From: Isoptericola sediminis
Lineage (GTDB): Bacteria > Actinomycetota > Actinomycetes > Actinomycetales > Cellulomonadaceae
Length of the DNA: 64,000 bases
Direction of reading: 5' to 3'
NCBI RefSeq assembly: GCF_013085345.1
Contig: NZ_JABFAJ010000012.1
Span: forward strand, 1 to 64,000
Positions 9,783 through 18,300 of this stretch are shown piece by piece. The position numbers and the translations under genes are program-made. How positions within the stretch are numbered: position 1 is the stretch's first letter; the number at the start of each line of letters is the position of its first letter. The notes beneath the pieces were generated by a model. That model did not search any database and was not told the DNA's origin. It was given only the letters and a program-made list of their open reading frames with translations.

Positions 9783-10618
9783 CCGGTCCCGACGACGCGG
9801 CGCACGGCGCCACGGCCCGGCTCGACGGCGCCCGGATGATGCTCTGGGCGCCGCCGGGCCTGGGCGAGGTCCGCCCGGGCGACGACCTCGCCGTGCTGAT
9901 CGGCGACCTGCTGGCGGCCGACGCCGACCGGACCGGTGACGCCCTCGCCGAGGGTGACGTCGTCGTCGTCACGTCCAAGATCGTCTCCAAGGCCGAGGGG
10001 CGCGTGGTGCGCGCCGCGGACCGCGAGCAGGCGATCACCGACGAGACCGTGCGGGTCGTCGCCACGCGCGAGCGGCCGGACGGCCTGCCGCCGCTGCGGA
10101 TCGTCGAGAACCGGCTCGGGCTGGTGATGGCCGCCGCCGGGGTCGACGCCTCGAACACGCCCGACGGCACCGTGCTGCTGCTGCCCGAGGACCCGGACGC
10201 CACCGCGCGCTCGGTGCGGGCGGCGCTGCGGGCACGGTACGGGCTGGACCGGCTCGGCGTCGTCGTCACCGACACCGCGGGGCGCCCGTGGCGGGAGGGT
10301 GTCACCGACATCGCGATCGGCGCGGCCGGTCTGATGGTGCTGGACGACCTGCGCGGCGGCACGGACTCCCACGGGCGGCCGATCTCGGTGACGGTCACGG
10401 CGGTGGCCGACGAGATCGCCGCCGCCTCGGAGCTGGTCCGCGGCAAGGCGACGGGCCGGGCGGTCGCCGTGGTGCGCGGCGTCGGGCGGTTCGTGCTCGG
10501 CGGTGACGACGGTGCGGGACCGGGAGCGCGCCGCCTCGCGCGGACCGGTCCCGACGACCTGTTCCGCGAGGGGAGCGCCGAGGCGTACGCCCGGGGGCTG
10601 GCCGACGGCCGGGGGTGA
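9779..10618 (+). CDS. cofE: Coenzyme F420-0:L-glutamate ligase, single-domain CofE
   Basis: Adds glutamate to F420-0 using GTP, forming the gamma-linked polyglutamate tail of coenzyme F420. The 279-residue protein carries the CofE signatures [19 protein letters not shown] (about 57-75), [33 protein letters not shown] and [18 protein letters not shown]. The GTG start overlaps the preceding TGA (GTGA), implying translational coupling. Mycobacterial FbiB has a second nitroreductase-like domain; here only the ligase domain is present. No other F420 biosynthesis gene is in the window. Confidence 0.92.
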   Translation: MTGPDDAAHGATARLDGARMMLWAPPGLGEVRPGDDLAVLIGDLLAADADRTGDALAEGDVVVVTSKIVSKAEGRVVRAADREQAITDETVRVVATRERPDGLPPLRIVENRLGLVMAAAGVDASNTPDGTVLLLPEDPDATARSVRAALRARYGLDRLGVVVTDTAGRPWREGVTDIAIGAAGLMVLDDLRGGTDSHGRPISVTVTAVADEIAAASELVRGKATGRAVAVVRGVGRFVLGGDDGAGPGARRLARTGPDDLFREGSAEAYARGLADGRG

Positions 10619-10717
10619 CGGGCCTCACGAGGTGGGGCGTCCCGTCGCCGAGCGGCGCCGGGTGCTGCACTATGGCCCTGGCGACCGGGTCGACCACCCG
10701 GCGGGAAGGAGACGGAG

Positions 10718-11506
10718 ATGACCCACCACGTGACGAGCGTGGCCGGAGACAGGGTCGGGTTCGACCGCGACGGCGAGGGGCCCGCGGTGGTCTTCGTCGC
10801 CGGGGCGGGGCCGTACCGGGCGATCGACCCCGTGACCACCGAGACCGCTCAGCGGTGTGCGCAGCAGGGGCTGACCGCGGTGGTGTACGACCGGCTGGGT
10901 CGGGGCGACAGCCCGGCGGACGGGGTGCTCGACCTGGAGCGTGAGCTGTCCGCCCTCCACGCGGTCGTCGACGCCGCCGGTGCGCCGGTGGTGCTCGTCG
11001 GTCACTCCTCGGGTGCCGCGCTCGCGCTGTGCGCCGCGGACGCGGAGATGCCGGTCTGCGGGCTCGTGCTGTGGGAGGCGCCGTTGGCGCGGTCGGCCGA
11101 CGACACCTACGAGTGGATCACCGAGTTCGAGAAGCGGCTGGACGCCGAGGACTACGTGGGCGCCCTCGAGCAGTACATGAAGGACATGCCGCGCGAGTGG
11201 CTCGAAGGGCTGCGCGCCTCGCCGGACTTCGAGCAGATCGCGCGGGCCTCGATCAGCCAGCGCGCCGACGGCCAGGCGCTGGTGCGGGCCACCGACCTCA
11301 TCGAGGCGGACCTGCTGCGCGAGCTCGCCGTCCCGGTCCTGGCGACCTACGGCACGCGGACCTTCGACGAGATGCCGGTCGCCGCCCAGCGCGTCGCGGA
11401 CGCCGTCACCCGCGGCCAGGCACGGGAGGTCGCCGGCGCCGACCACACCTGGGACGTCGGGGCGATGGCCGACCAGATCGTGCAGTTCGTCCGCGACGAG
11501 ACCTGA
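10718..11506 (+). CDS. Alpha/beta-hydrolase
   Basis: A 262-residue alpha/beta-hydrolase fold protein. The nucleophile elbow is GHSSG (Ser at about 94), the N-terminal oxyanion region is VVFVAGAGPYRAIDP, and the probable catalytic histidine is in AGADHTWDVG near residue 246. YDRLGRGDS after strand 4 is typical of the family. There is no signal peptide. ATG 10718 follows GGAAGGAG. The substrate cannot be assigned. The gene is preceded by about 100 bp of non-coding sequence and is convergent with the AI-2E permease. Confidence 0.85.
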   Translation: MTHHVTSVAGDRVGFDRDGEGPAVVFVAGAGPYRAIDPVTTETAQRCAQQGLTAVVYDRLGRGDSPADGVLDLERELSALHAVVDAAGAPVVLVGHSSGAALALCAADAEMPVCGLVLWEAPLARSADDTYEWITEFEKRLDAEDYVGALEQYMKDMPREWLEGLRASPDFEQIARASISQRADGQALVRATDLIEADLLRELAVPVLATYGTRTFDEMPVAAQRVADAVTRGQAREVAGADHTWDVGAMADQIVQFVRDET

Positions 11507-11542
11507 GCCCTGCCGACGCGGCAGCGCGTGCGCCGGCCGGGG

Positions 11543-12763
11543 TCAGCGCGGCGCGTCGTCGTCGGCGTCGCCCCGGGCGGGGCCCTCCGCATCCTGCGGG
11601 GCGGTGGCGGGCCGGTCCGGTGCTGCCACCACGGGGCCCGGGGCGGCCCGGTCCTCCGCCGCGGGGTCGACGTCGTCGCCGGAGAGCCAGCGCAGCCAGT
11701 CCTGACGGGGATCGCCCTCGAGCAGCAGGGCCCGGACCAGCAGCGTCAGCGGGATCGACAGGATCGCGCCGAGCGGGCCGATGACGAACGTCCAGAACAC
11801 GACGGACACGAAGCTCAGGGTGAGCGAGAGCGAGACGGCGTCCGAGACGAACTTCGGCTGGACGAACACCTGCAGGACGACGTTGACCACGCAGTAGATC
11901 GCGACCACGGCCAGGGCGAGCTGCCACCCGCCCACGACGAAGGCCATGACCATGGGTGGCACGAGGCCCAGGATGAAGCCGATGTTCGGCACGAAGTTGG
12001 TGACGAACGCCAGGATCGCCCAGATCGCGGCACCCGGGACCCCGAGCAGCGACAGCGCGATCCCGTCCACGACCGCCACGACCGCGCCGAAGGTGGCGTT
12101 GACGACGTAGTAGCGGCGCACCCCGCTGCTGAAGCGGGTGGCTCGCTCGATCGCGCCGGCACGCGAGACGCCGAAGTGCCGGGAGGCGGTGGCGTACCGG
12201 CCGGCGTCGGCCGCCATGAACACCGCGTAGGCGAGCACGAAGAAGAACGCGGTCCCGATGCTCAGCGCCGTCCCGCTCACGTCGCCCGCCAGCGACAGGA
12301 TGTTGGTCGGCTGCAGCCAGGAGGTGACCGCGTCGGCGATCTGCGTGTCCAGCCCGGCGGTGGCGAGCCAGGTCTCGACCTCCGAGACCGCGTCGCGGAG
12401 CTGCGGCAGGAAGTCGCGCACGAGCGCGGCGAACCGGAAGCCGGACCACACCAGCATCGCCAGCAGCGCGGCGAGGATCAGGTAGGCGACGACGATGACG
12501 GCGGTGGTGGCCAGCCAGCGGGGCCAGCCCCGCGCCAGCAGCGGGAAGCGGACCGGGTGGCAGATGATGACGATCACCGCGGCGAGGAAGAGGGGGGCGA
12601 TCACCTCGGCGGCCGCGTGCAGGCCGGCGAGCACCACGACGCCGCAGGCCAGGGCCAGCAGCGTGCGTGACGCCGGGGACGACGCGGGCCCGGGCCGGGC
12701 CGACCGGCGGTCGCCGTGCGGGGGAGGCGTGCTGCTGGCCGGGGAGCCGGGCGTGGACGTCAC
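11543..12763 (-). CDS. AI-2E family (PF01594-type) membrane permease
   Basis: A 406-residue integral membrane protein of the AI-2E exporter-like family. After a Pro-rich N-terminus there are two long hydrophobic segments (about 33-95, including LALACGVVVLAGLHAAAEVI and ATTAVIVVAYLILAALLAML), a soluble helical middle (about 105-165), and a C-terminal cluster of five or so hydrophobic segments that includes the family-typical VPGAAIWAILAFVTNFVPNIG and GPLGAILSIPLTLLV. The tail is charged and Pro/Ala-rich. Family members transport diverse substrates (autoinducer, Na+/H+, or unknown); this one cannot be assigned. It is divergent from the cold-shock-domain gene. Confidence 0.88.
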   Translation of the reverse strand: MTSTPGSPASSTPPPHGDRRSARPGPASSPASRTLLALACGVVVLAGLHAAAEVIAPLFLAAVIVIICHPVRFPLLARGWPRWLATTAVIVVAYLILAALLAMLVWSGFRFAALVRDFLPQLRDAVSEVETWLATAGLDTQIADAVTSWLQPTNILSLAGDVSGTALSIGTAFFFVLAYAVFMAADAGRYATASRHFGVSRAGAIERATRFSSGVRRYYVVNATFGAVVAVVDGIALSLLGVPGAAIWAILAFVTNFVPNIGFILGLVPPMVMAFVVGGWQLALAVVAIYCVVNVVLQVFVQPKFVSDAVSLSLTLSFVSVVFWTFVIGPLGAILSIPLTLLVRALLLEGDPRQDWLRWLSGDDVDPAAEDRAAPGPVVAAPDRPATAPQDAEGPARGDADDDAPR

Positions 12764-12865
12764 ACGGCGACCCTAGCCGCGGGGTGTGCGCTCCAGCCCG
12801 CCGCCGCGCCGTCCCGCGGTTATGCTGCTGTGAGACGGGGCGACGGCGACAGGGGGCGGTGGACG

Positions 12866-13315
12866 GTGCGCGGTGACGTGGTGCGGTACGACGCGATCAA
12901 GGGCTACGCGTTCGTCGCGTCCGACGAGCTGGACGAGGACGTGTTCCTGCACGTCAACGACCTCGACTTCGACAAGGCGCTGATGGCGGTCGGCACCGTC
13001 GTCGACTTCACCCACGAGATGGGCGAGCGCGGGCCGCGGGCGGTGAGCGCCTCGCTGATCTCCTCCCCGGTGGCGGACGCGGTGCAGGCCGCGATGGGCG
13101 GACCGTCGTCGCGCGACGGTGCCGCGCCGGCGAGTCCCGCCGCCTCGGGAGACCAGCACGACGGGTACGCCGACGTGCTCTCGACCGCCGAGCTGCGGTC
13201 CGAGGTCACCGAGACGTTGCTGTCGACGGTCGGCGACCTCACCGGCCGGCAGGTGCTGGCGGTGCGCGGCGCGGTCGAGAAGATGGCGCGACGCCACGGC
13301 TGGCTGGACGCCTGA
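12866..13315 (+). CDS. Cold-shock-domain protein with C-terminal extension
   Basis: A 149-residue protein beginning with a divergent cold-shock (OB-fold) domain: VRYDAIKGYAFVASDELDEDVFLHVNDLDFD corresponds to the RNP1 (KGYAFV) and RNP2 (VFLHV) nucleic-acid-binding motifs. About 80 further residues form a low-complexity linker and a helical segment (ELRSEVTETLLSTVGDLTGRQVLAVRGAVEKMARRHGW). The frame is open upstream, but GTG 12866 puts the OB domain at the N-terminus and follows an AGGGGG site. It is probably an RNA or ssDNA-binding protein. It ends 9 bp from the convergent corA stop, so the two transcripts probably overlap. Confidence 0.8.
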   Translation: MRGDVVRYDAIKGYAFVASDELDEDVFLHVNDLDFDKALMAVGTVVDFTHEMGERGPRAVSASLISSPVADAVQAAMGGPSSRDGAAPASPAASGDQHDGYADVLSTAELRSEVTETLLSTVGDLTGRQVLAVRGAVEKMARRHGWLDA

Positions 13316-13324
13316 CGGACGTCG

Positions 13325-14482
13325 TCAGATCCACTTCTTCCAGCGGAACACGGCGAACAGGCTCACGCTGACGCCGAGCATGAGCACCAGCGCGACCGGG
13401 TAGCCCCAGGCCCAGTGCAGCTCGGGCATGATGTCGAAGTTCATGCCGTACACGGTGCCCACCAGCGTCGGGGCGAACAGGATCGCGGCCCAGCCGGAGA
13501 TCTTCTTGACCTCCTCACCCTGCTGGATCGACACCTCGGTCAGGTGCGTCATCTCCTCGTTCTGCCGCTGGGCGACGAGGGTGGCGTTCACCGTGAGGAT
13601 GTCGCGCAGCGCGACGCGGTAGGTCTCCACCGACTCGGCGACCTCCGTGAGGTGGTCGGCGACGTCGCGCAGGTAGGCCTGCAGCTCCTCGTCGACCTGG
13701 TACTTCTCGGCCCCCTTGGCCAGGGACAGGCAGACGCTCTGCAGCGGGCGCACCGCGCGCTGGAAGTCGACGAGCTCGCGGGACAGCTCGTAGATGCGCC
13801 GCGACACGTGGGCGTCGCCGGAGAAGACCTCGCCCTCGATCTGGTCGATGTCGTAGTCGAGCCCGGAGACGACCGGCGCGTAGTCGTCCACGACGCGGTC
13901 CATGATCGCGTACAGCACGGCCTCGGGGCCGCGGGCGAGCATCTGCGGCGTCGACTCGAGCCGGGCGCGCACGGCGGTCAGGTCGGGGGAGTCCCCGTGC
14001 CGCACCGAGACCACGAAGTCCGGTCCCACGAACAGGTGCAGCTCGGAGAACTCGACCTCCTCGATCGAGTCCAGGTAGCGCGCGGCGTGCAGGACGACGA
14101 AGAGCGTGTCGCCGTACCGCTCGATCTTCGGGCGCTGATGGGCCTGGATCGCGTCCTCGATCGCCAGCGGGTGCAGGTCGAACTCCCGCGCCAGGGCGGC
14201 GAGCTCGTGCTCGTCGGGGCGCTCGAGCCCGATCCAGGCCATGCCGCCCGGGGTGGAGCGCAGCGCGCGGAAGGCGTCGGCGAGCCGGGTCACGCTCGCG
14301 CTGCGGTGCCCCTCGTCGTCGTAGACGGCGGCGGCCACCATCGCGGAGCGCGGGCGGATCGGCGTCGGCGGGGTCGGGGTCTCCGCGGCGTACGGCGGCG
14401 TGCCCGGCGCGCCGGGACGACGCGGGCGCAGGGCACCCAGCATCTGGCGGGTACGGACGGAACGGTTGGAGCTGAAGGCCAT
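13325..14482 (-). CDS. corA: CorA-type magnesium/cobalt channel
   Basis: A 385-residue member of the CorA/MIT family. It has a large cytosolic N-terminal alpha/beta domain, a long stalk helix region (about 230-320), and two C-terminal membrane helices: AILFAPTLVGTVYGMNFD, carrying the signature GMN filter motif, then YPVALVLMLGVSVSLFAVF. The tail ends in RWKKWI, the positive cluster expected at the pore exit. The first 45 or so residues are basic and Pro-rich. Upstream lies a 5' region of roughly 230 bases with a hairpin and a 13-codon ORF (separate entries), so expression may be controlled by translation of a leader. It is convergent with the cold-shock gene. Confidence 0.93.
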   Translation of the reverse strand: MAFSSNRSVRTRQMLGALRPRRPGAPGTPPYAAETPTPPTPIRPRSAMVAAAVYDDEGHRSASVTRLADAFRALRSTPGGMAWIGLERPDEHELAALAREFDLHPLAIEDAIQAHQRPKIERYGDTLFVVLHAARYLDSIEEVEFSELHLFVGPDFVVSVRHGDSPDLTAVRARLESTPQMLARGPEAVLYAIMDRVVDDYAPVVSGLDYDIDQIEGEVFSGDAHVSRRIYELSRELVDFQRAVRPLQSVCLSLAKGAEKYQVDEELQAYLRDVADHLTEVAESVETYRVALRDILTVNATLVAQRQNEEMTHLTEVSIQQGEEVKKISGWAAILFAPTLVGTVYGMNFDIMPELHWAWGYPVALVLMLGVSVSLFAVFRWKKWI

Positions 14483-14617
14483 GAGGGGACTCCCAGGCGT
14501 GCAGGAACGGTGGTCTGCGTGCTGGATCCCGCGACTGACGACGAGTGCGCCGTGCCGACGGCGTGGGGGAGCGGTGGCATCACCCGCCCGATGACGGACG
14601 GGTCGTGTCGAGCCGGG

Positions 14618-14659
14618 TCAGTCGCGGCTCGGACTACTGGGAGGCTCGCTGCGGGTCAT
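14618..14659 (-). CDS. Possible 13-codon leader ORF upstream of corA
   Basis: A short ORF on the corA strand, MTRSEPPSSPSRD then stop, with a near-perfect AAGGAGGT ribosome site 7 bases before its ATG. It lies in the interval between the alcohol dehydrogenase stop and corA, about 135 bp ahead of the corA start. The ribosome site is better than that of most genes here. A 7-bp GC stem sits just upstream of it, and a TAGACT box at 14723-14718 could be a -10 element. The peptide contains a Pro-Pro pair. Leader peptides controlling Mg2+ transporter genes are known in enterobacteria (MgtL, CorL); relevance here is inference. The rest of 14483-14775 shows no other gene. Confidence 0.45.
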   Translation of the reverse strand: MTRSEPPSSPSRD

Positions 14660-14682
14660 GCGCGGTACCTCCTTCACGTTCG

Positions 14683-14700
14683 GGCGGCGCTCACGCCGCC
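14683..14700 (-). promoter_or_regulatory. Hairpin in the presumed corA 5' leader
   Basis: Seven-bp stem GGCGGCG / CGCCGCC with a 4-base loop, ending 8 bases before the ribosome site of the 13-codon ORF. It could act with leader translation as an attenuator or ribosome-access switch. I see no match to the known M-box (ykoK) Mg2+ riboswitch. Confidence 0.4.
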
Positions 14701-14775
14701 GACTCCTGGCCGAGGTCAGTCTACTCCGGGCCTGTTCACGGTGCCCGAGCCGGGCGCCGTGGCATCGGTCACGCG

Positions 14776-15819
14776 TCAGCGCCGCGGGTCGCAGACCGTC
14801 ATGCCCGCCCGGCTCGTGGTCCGCAGGTCCGGCAGCAGGCGGGCGGCCGTGTCCAGGTCGACCACGTCGTCGAGCAGGTCCTGGGGGCGCAGGGTGCCGT
14901 CGGCGACGAGGGCCATCATCGCGGGGTAGTCGGCCGCGGGCATGCCGTGCGAGCCCAGCAGGTCGAGCTCGAGCGCGATGACGCGGTCCATCGGCACCGG
15001 GGGATGACCCTCGACGGCGGGCAGCAGCCCGACCTGCACGTGCCGGCCGCGCCGGCGCAGCGCGCCGATCGCCGTCGCGCAGGTCTCGGGGGAGCCGACG
15101 GCGTCGAGCGCGACGTGCGTGCCGCCGTCGGACAGCTCGTGGATCTCCGCCACCACCTCGCCGCCGTCGGCGAGGAGCGTGTGGTCGGCACCGGCCCGGC
15201 GGGCGGCCTCCAGCGCGGCCGGGTCGCGGTCCACGGCGATGACGCGCGCCCCGCGGGCTGCGGCGACCATGACGGCGCTCAGGCCCACGCCGCCGGCCCC
15301 GACGACGGTGACCTGCTCGCCGGCGCGCACCCGGGCCCGGTGCGTGACCGCGCGGAACGCGGTGGCGAACCGGCAGCCCAGTCCGGCCGCGGTGGTGTCG
15401 GTGACGTCGTCGGGCACCGCCACGAGATTCGTGTCCGCGGCGTGCAGCGCCACCAGCTCGGCCCATGAGCCGTGGTGGGTGAACCCGGGCTGGGTCTGGT
15501 CCGGGCACACCTGGGCGTCGCCGGCGCGGCACCAGGCGCAGCGCCCGCAGCCGCACACGAACGGCGTGGTGACCCGGTCCCCGACGCGCCACCGCTCGAC
15601 CCCCGCGCCGACGGCGGCGACCGTGCCGGCCAGCTCGTGCCCGGGGACGTGCGGGAACGTCGTGATGTCGCCGTCGTGACCCGCCCACCCGTGCCAGTCG
15701 CTCAGGCACAGCCCGGTGGCGTGCACCCGCACGACGACGCCGCCGTCGGGCGCGACCGGGTCGGGCAGCTCGCGCACGGTGACAGGACCTCCGAAGGCGT
15801 CGTAGACGACGGCGCGCAC
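14776..15819 (-). CDS. Zinc-dependent alcohol dehydrogenase (MDR family)
   Basis: A 347-residue medium-chain dehydrogenase. The catalytic zinc site is visible as C38 (TGLCLSDWHGW), the GHE-type segment PGHELAGTVAAVG and a downstream Cys. The structural zinc cysteine cluster is FVCGCGRCAWCRAGDAQVC (about 92-110). The NAD(P)-binding GxGGVG motif is VTVVGAGGVGLSAVMVAA (about 174-191), followed by VIAVDRD, whose Asp suggests NAD preference. The substrate is unknown. GTG start with a GGAGG site 7 bases upstream. That site lies inside a 21-codon ORF ending 1 base before the GTG (next entry), suggesting coupling. Confidence 0.9.
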   Translation of the reverse strand: MRAVVYDAFGGPVTVRELPDPVAPDGGVVVRVHATGLCLSDWHGWAGHDGDITTFPHVPGHELAGTVAAVGAGVERWRVGDRVTTPFVCGCGRCAWCRAGDAQVCPDQTQPGFTHHGSWAELVALHAADTNLVAVPDDVTDTTAAGLGCRFATAFRAVTHRARVRAGEQVTVVGAGGVGLSAVMVAAARGARVIAVDRDPAALEAARRAGADHTLLADGGEVVAEIHELSDGGTHVALDAVGSPETCATAIGALRRRGRHVQVGLLPAVEGHPPVPMDRVIALELDLLGSHGMPAADYPAMMALVADGTLRPQDLLDDVVDLDTAARLLPDLRTTSRAGMTVCDPRR

Positions 15820-15820
15820 C

Positions 15821-15886
15821 TCAGGCCTCCTCGGCGGGCTCGGGGATCTCGAACGACTCGGCGGAACGGGCGGCGATGTCGGTCAT
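15821..15886 (-). CDS. Possible 21-residue micro-ORF directly before the alcohol dehydrogenase
   Basis: An ATG-started ORF of 21 codons whose stop is 1 base before the GTG of the alcohol dehydrogenase and whose 3' end contains that gene's ribosome site. The peptide is acidic (begins MTDIAARSAESFEIPEP). No clear ribosome site precedes it, so it would have to be leaderless. It might be a coupling leader or simply chance; nothing resembling a known modified-peptide precursor was recognised. Confidence 0.3.
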   Translation of the reverse strand: MTDIAARSAESFEIPEPAEEA

Positions 15887-15965
15887 GAGCCGATGATGGC
15901 ACGGCGGGTCCACGGCGCACCCGACGCAGGTCCTCGCGCCGCGGCACGCTAGCGTTCCGCCCGTG

Positions 15966-18287
15966 ATGACGCGCACGCGAGCGACGACGCTCCTGGTCTG
16001 GTTGTTCCTGGGCGCCCTGACGGCGCTCTCGGTGTGGGCGGTGCTGCCGCCGTCGCCCCGTGGTGCGGACGCGCCGGCCGACGAGTTCTCGGCGCAGCGG
16101 GCGTTCGCCGACGTCGAGGTCGTGGGCGGGGCCGTGCACCCGACCGGCACCCCGGCCAACGACCGCGTGCGGGCCTACCTGGTCGACCGGCTCACCTCTC
16201 TCGGGCTGGACCCTGCGGTGGTCGACGGCGTGGGCATGTCCGGACGCCTGGGCGGGCAGGCCCGGGTGGCCGCGACGCAGAACGTCGTCGCCACGCTCCC
16301 CGGCACGGACCCGACCGCGCCGCTGTTCCTCATGGCGCACTACGACTCGGCCGAGGTGTCCTTCGGCGGCAACGACGACGGCGCCGGGGTGGCCACGATC
16401 CTCGAGACCGTGCGCGCGCTGGGCGAGGGCCCTGCGCTGCGCAACGACGTCGTGGTCGTGCTGACCGACGCCGAGGAGGCGTGCCTGTGCGGGGCCGAGG
16501 CGTTCGTCGACGCCGACCCCCGCGCCGCGGACGGCGGGGTCGTGCTGAACCTCGAGGCGCGGGGCACCTCCGGGCCGGCGATCATGTTCGAGACCTCGCC
16601 CGGCAACGCGGCGCTGGTGGACGCCTACGCCGAGGTGCCTTACCCGGTCGGCAGCTCGCTGGCCGTCGAGGTGTACCGCATCCTGCCGAACGACACCGAC
16701 TTCTCGCCCTTCCTGGACGACCCCGAGGGGCGCTTCACCGGGCTCAACGCCGCCTACATCGACGGCTCGGCCGCCTACCACTCGCCGTACGACACCCCGG
16801 AGCGCATGTCCCTGGCGAGCCTGCAGCACCATGGCTCCAACGCGCTGGCGCTGGTGCGCACGCTCGGCGACGCCGACCTGGCCGCGCTCGCCACGCCGTC
16901 GCCCGGCGACGCCACCTACTTCCCCCTGCCCGGCCGGGTGCTCGCCGCCTACCCGGGATGGCTCGTGTGGCCGCTCGCGCTGGTCGCCCTCGGCGCGGTC
17001 GTGGCGCTCGCCGTCGTCCTCGTGCGCCACCGCCCGGACGGCCGCGAGCGGCTGGTCGGCCCGGGGCGCCTCGCCCTCGGCTTCCTGGCCGGTCTGCTGC
17101 CGCTCGTCGGCGCGGTGCTCGGCGCCCTGGGACTGTGGTGGCTGATGGTCGCCGTGCGTCCCGGGTACGAGGAGATGATGGACCCATGGCGGCCGTGGGG
17201 GTTCCGGGTCGCCCTGCTCGGGATCGTCGCGGTGGTCGTCACCGGGTGGTTCGTCGGGCTGCGCCGAGCGCTCGGCGGCGTCGCGCTCGGTGTCGGCGCC
17301 CTGGGCTGGCTCGCGGTGCTCGGCGCGGTGCTGGCCGAGGTGACACCCGGCGGGTCCTACCTGGCCGCGCTGCCGGCCCTCGCGGGAGCGGTCGCGGGGA
17401 TCGTGGCGGTGCGCCGCGGCGCAGTCGGCCGCCGGGTCGCCGTCGGGGCGGGGGCTGCCGTCGGCGTGGTGCTGCTCGCGCCGGTCGTGGTGCTGTTCTT
17501 CCCGGCTCTCGGCCTGGCCACCGGTGCTGCGCCGGCCGTGGTGGCGGTGCTGCTCGGCCTGGCCCTGGTGCCGGTGCTCGTGGTGACGCTGCCGCGGCAC
17601 GGCCGGGCGGGGAGCTGGCTCGTCGGGGGGTCCTGGGTGCTGGCCGTCGGTGCGCTCGGGGTGGGGTTCGCCGTCGACACCTTCGACGCCGAGCACCCCG
17701 AACCGACGACGCTCGGCTACGCCCTGGACACGGACTCCGGGCAGGCGTGGTGGGTCTCGGACGAGTCGACGCCCAGCGACTGGACGGCCGGGTTCGTCGA
17801 CGGCCAGGCGGGCCTGCGGTCCTTCTTCCCCCTGCTGCACGACGGGGTGTGGGCGGGCCCGGCCGAGGTGGCGGAGCTGTCCGCCCCGACGGCCGAGATC
17901 CTCGCGGACGAGACCTCCGACGACGAACGCACCGTGACGCTGCGCATCCGGCCCGGGGAGGACGAGATCGGGACGGCGGGCGCGCTGCGCTACATCGAGC
18001 TGCACAGCGGTGGGACGTTCGGGAACACCGTGGCCGCGACCCTCGAGGGTCGGGAGATCCCCGTGGGGGACGACCGCCTGCTCGACACCCGCTTCTACGC
18101 CCCGGACGACGAGGGGTTCGAGGTGACGGTGACCGTGCCGGCAGGCCAGGAGGTGGACTTCCGCCTCGTCGCCGCCGGTGGCGGGCTGGACGACCTGCCC
18201 GGGCACGTCGAGCGGCCCGACGACGTGGGCGTCGCCGGGTCCCACACCGCCGAGCTGGTGCTCGTCGGCAGGACCGTGGTGCTCTGA
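15966..18287 (+). CDS. Membrane-anchored M28-family metallopeptidase
   Basis: A 773-residue protein (774 if the GTG at 15963 is used; no ribosome site, probably leaderless). One N-terminal membrane segment (about 8-28) is followed by an M28 zinc aminopeptidase domain (about 40-310). The zinc-site motifs are visible: AHYDSAEVSFGGNDDGAGVA (His and Asp ligands), TDAEEACLCGAEAF (Glu-Glu) and a late YHSPYDTPERM with His. Then come about 8-9 hydrophobic helices (roughly 325-560) and a C-terminal extracytoplasmic beta-rich domain of about 210 residues. This is the layout of M28 peptidases of the ERMP1/vacuolar membrane protease type. The active site probably faces outside. Substrate unknown. Confidence 0.88.
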   Translation: MTRTRATTLLVWLFLGALTALSVWAVLPPSPRGADAPADEFSAQRAFADVEVVGGAVHPTGTPANDRVRAYLVDRLTSLGLDPAVVDGVGMSGRLGGQARVAATQNVVATLPGTDPTAPLFLMAHYDSAEVSFGGNDDGAGVATILETVRALGEGPALRNDVVVVLTDAEEACLCGAEAFVDADPRAADGGVVLNLEARGTSGPAIMFETSPGNAALVDAYAEVPYPVGSSLAVEVYRILPNDTDFSPFLDDPEGRFTGLNAAYIDGSAAYHSPYDTPERMSLASLQHHGSNALALVRTLGDADLAALATPSPGDATYFPLPGRVLAAYPGWLVWPLALVALGAVVALAVVLVRHRPDGRERLVGPGRLALGFLAGLLPLVGAVLGALGLWWLMVAVRPGYEEMMDPWRPWGFRVALLGIVAVVVTGWFVGLRRALGGVALGVGALGWLAVLGAVLAEVTPGGSYLAALPALAGAVAGIVAVRRGAVGRRVAVGAGAAVGVVLLAPVVVLFFPALGLATGAAPAVVAVLLGLALVPVLVVTLPRHGRAGSWLVGGSWVLAVGALGVGFAVDTFDAEHPEPTTLGYALDTDSGQAWWVSDESTPSDWTAGFVDGQAGLRSFFPLLHDGVWAGPAEVAELSAPTAEILADETSDDERTVTLRIRPGEDEIGTAGALRYIELHSGGTFGNTVAATLEGREIPVGDDRLLDTRFYAPDDEGFEVTVTVPAGQEVDFRLVAAGGGLDDLPGHVERPDDVGVAGSHTAELVLVGRTVVL

Positions 18288-18300
18288 GACGGGCTCTCGG

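Noticed and set aside
9779-10618. FbiB-type two-domain F420 enzyme
   Set aside because: The protein ends at 279 residues and no nitroreductase-like domain follows in any frame; only the CofE ligase is present.
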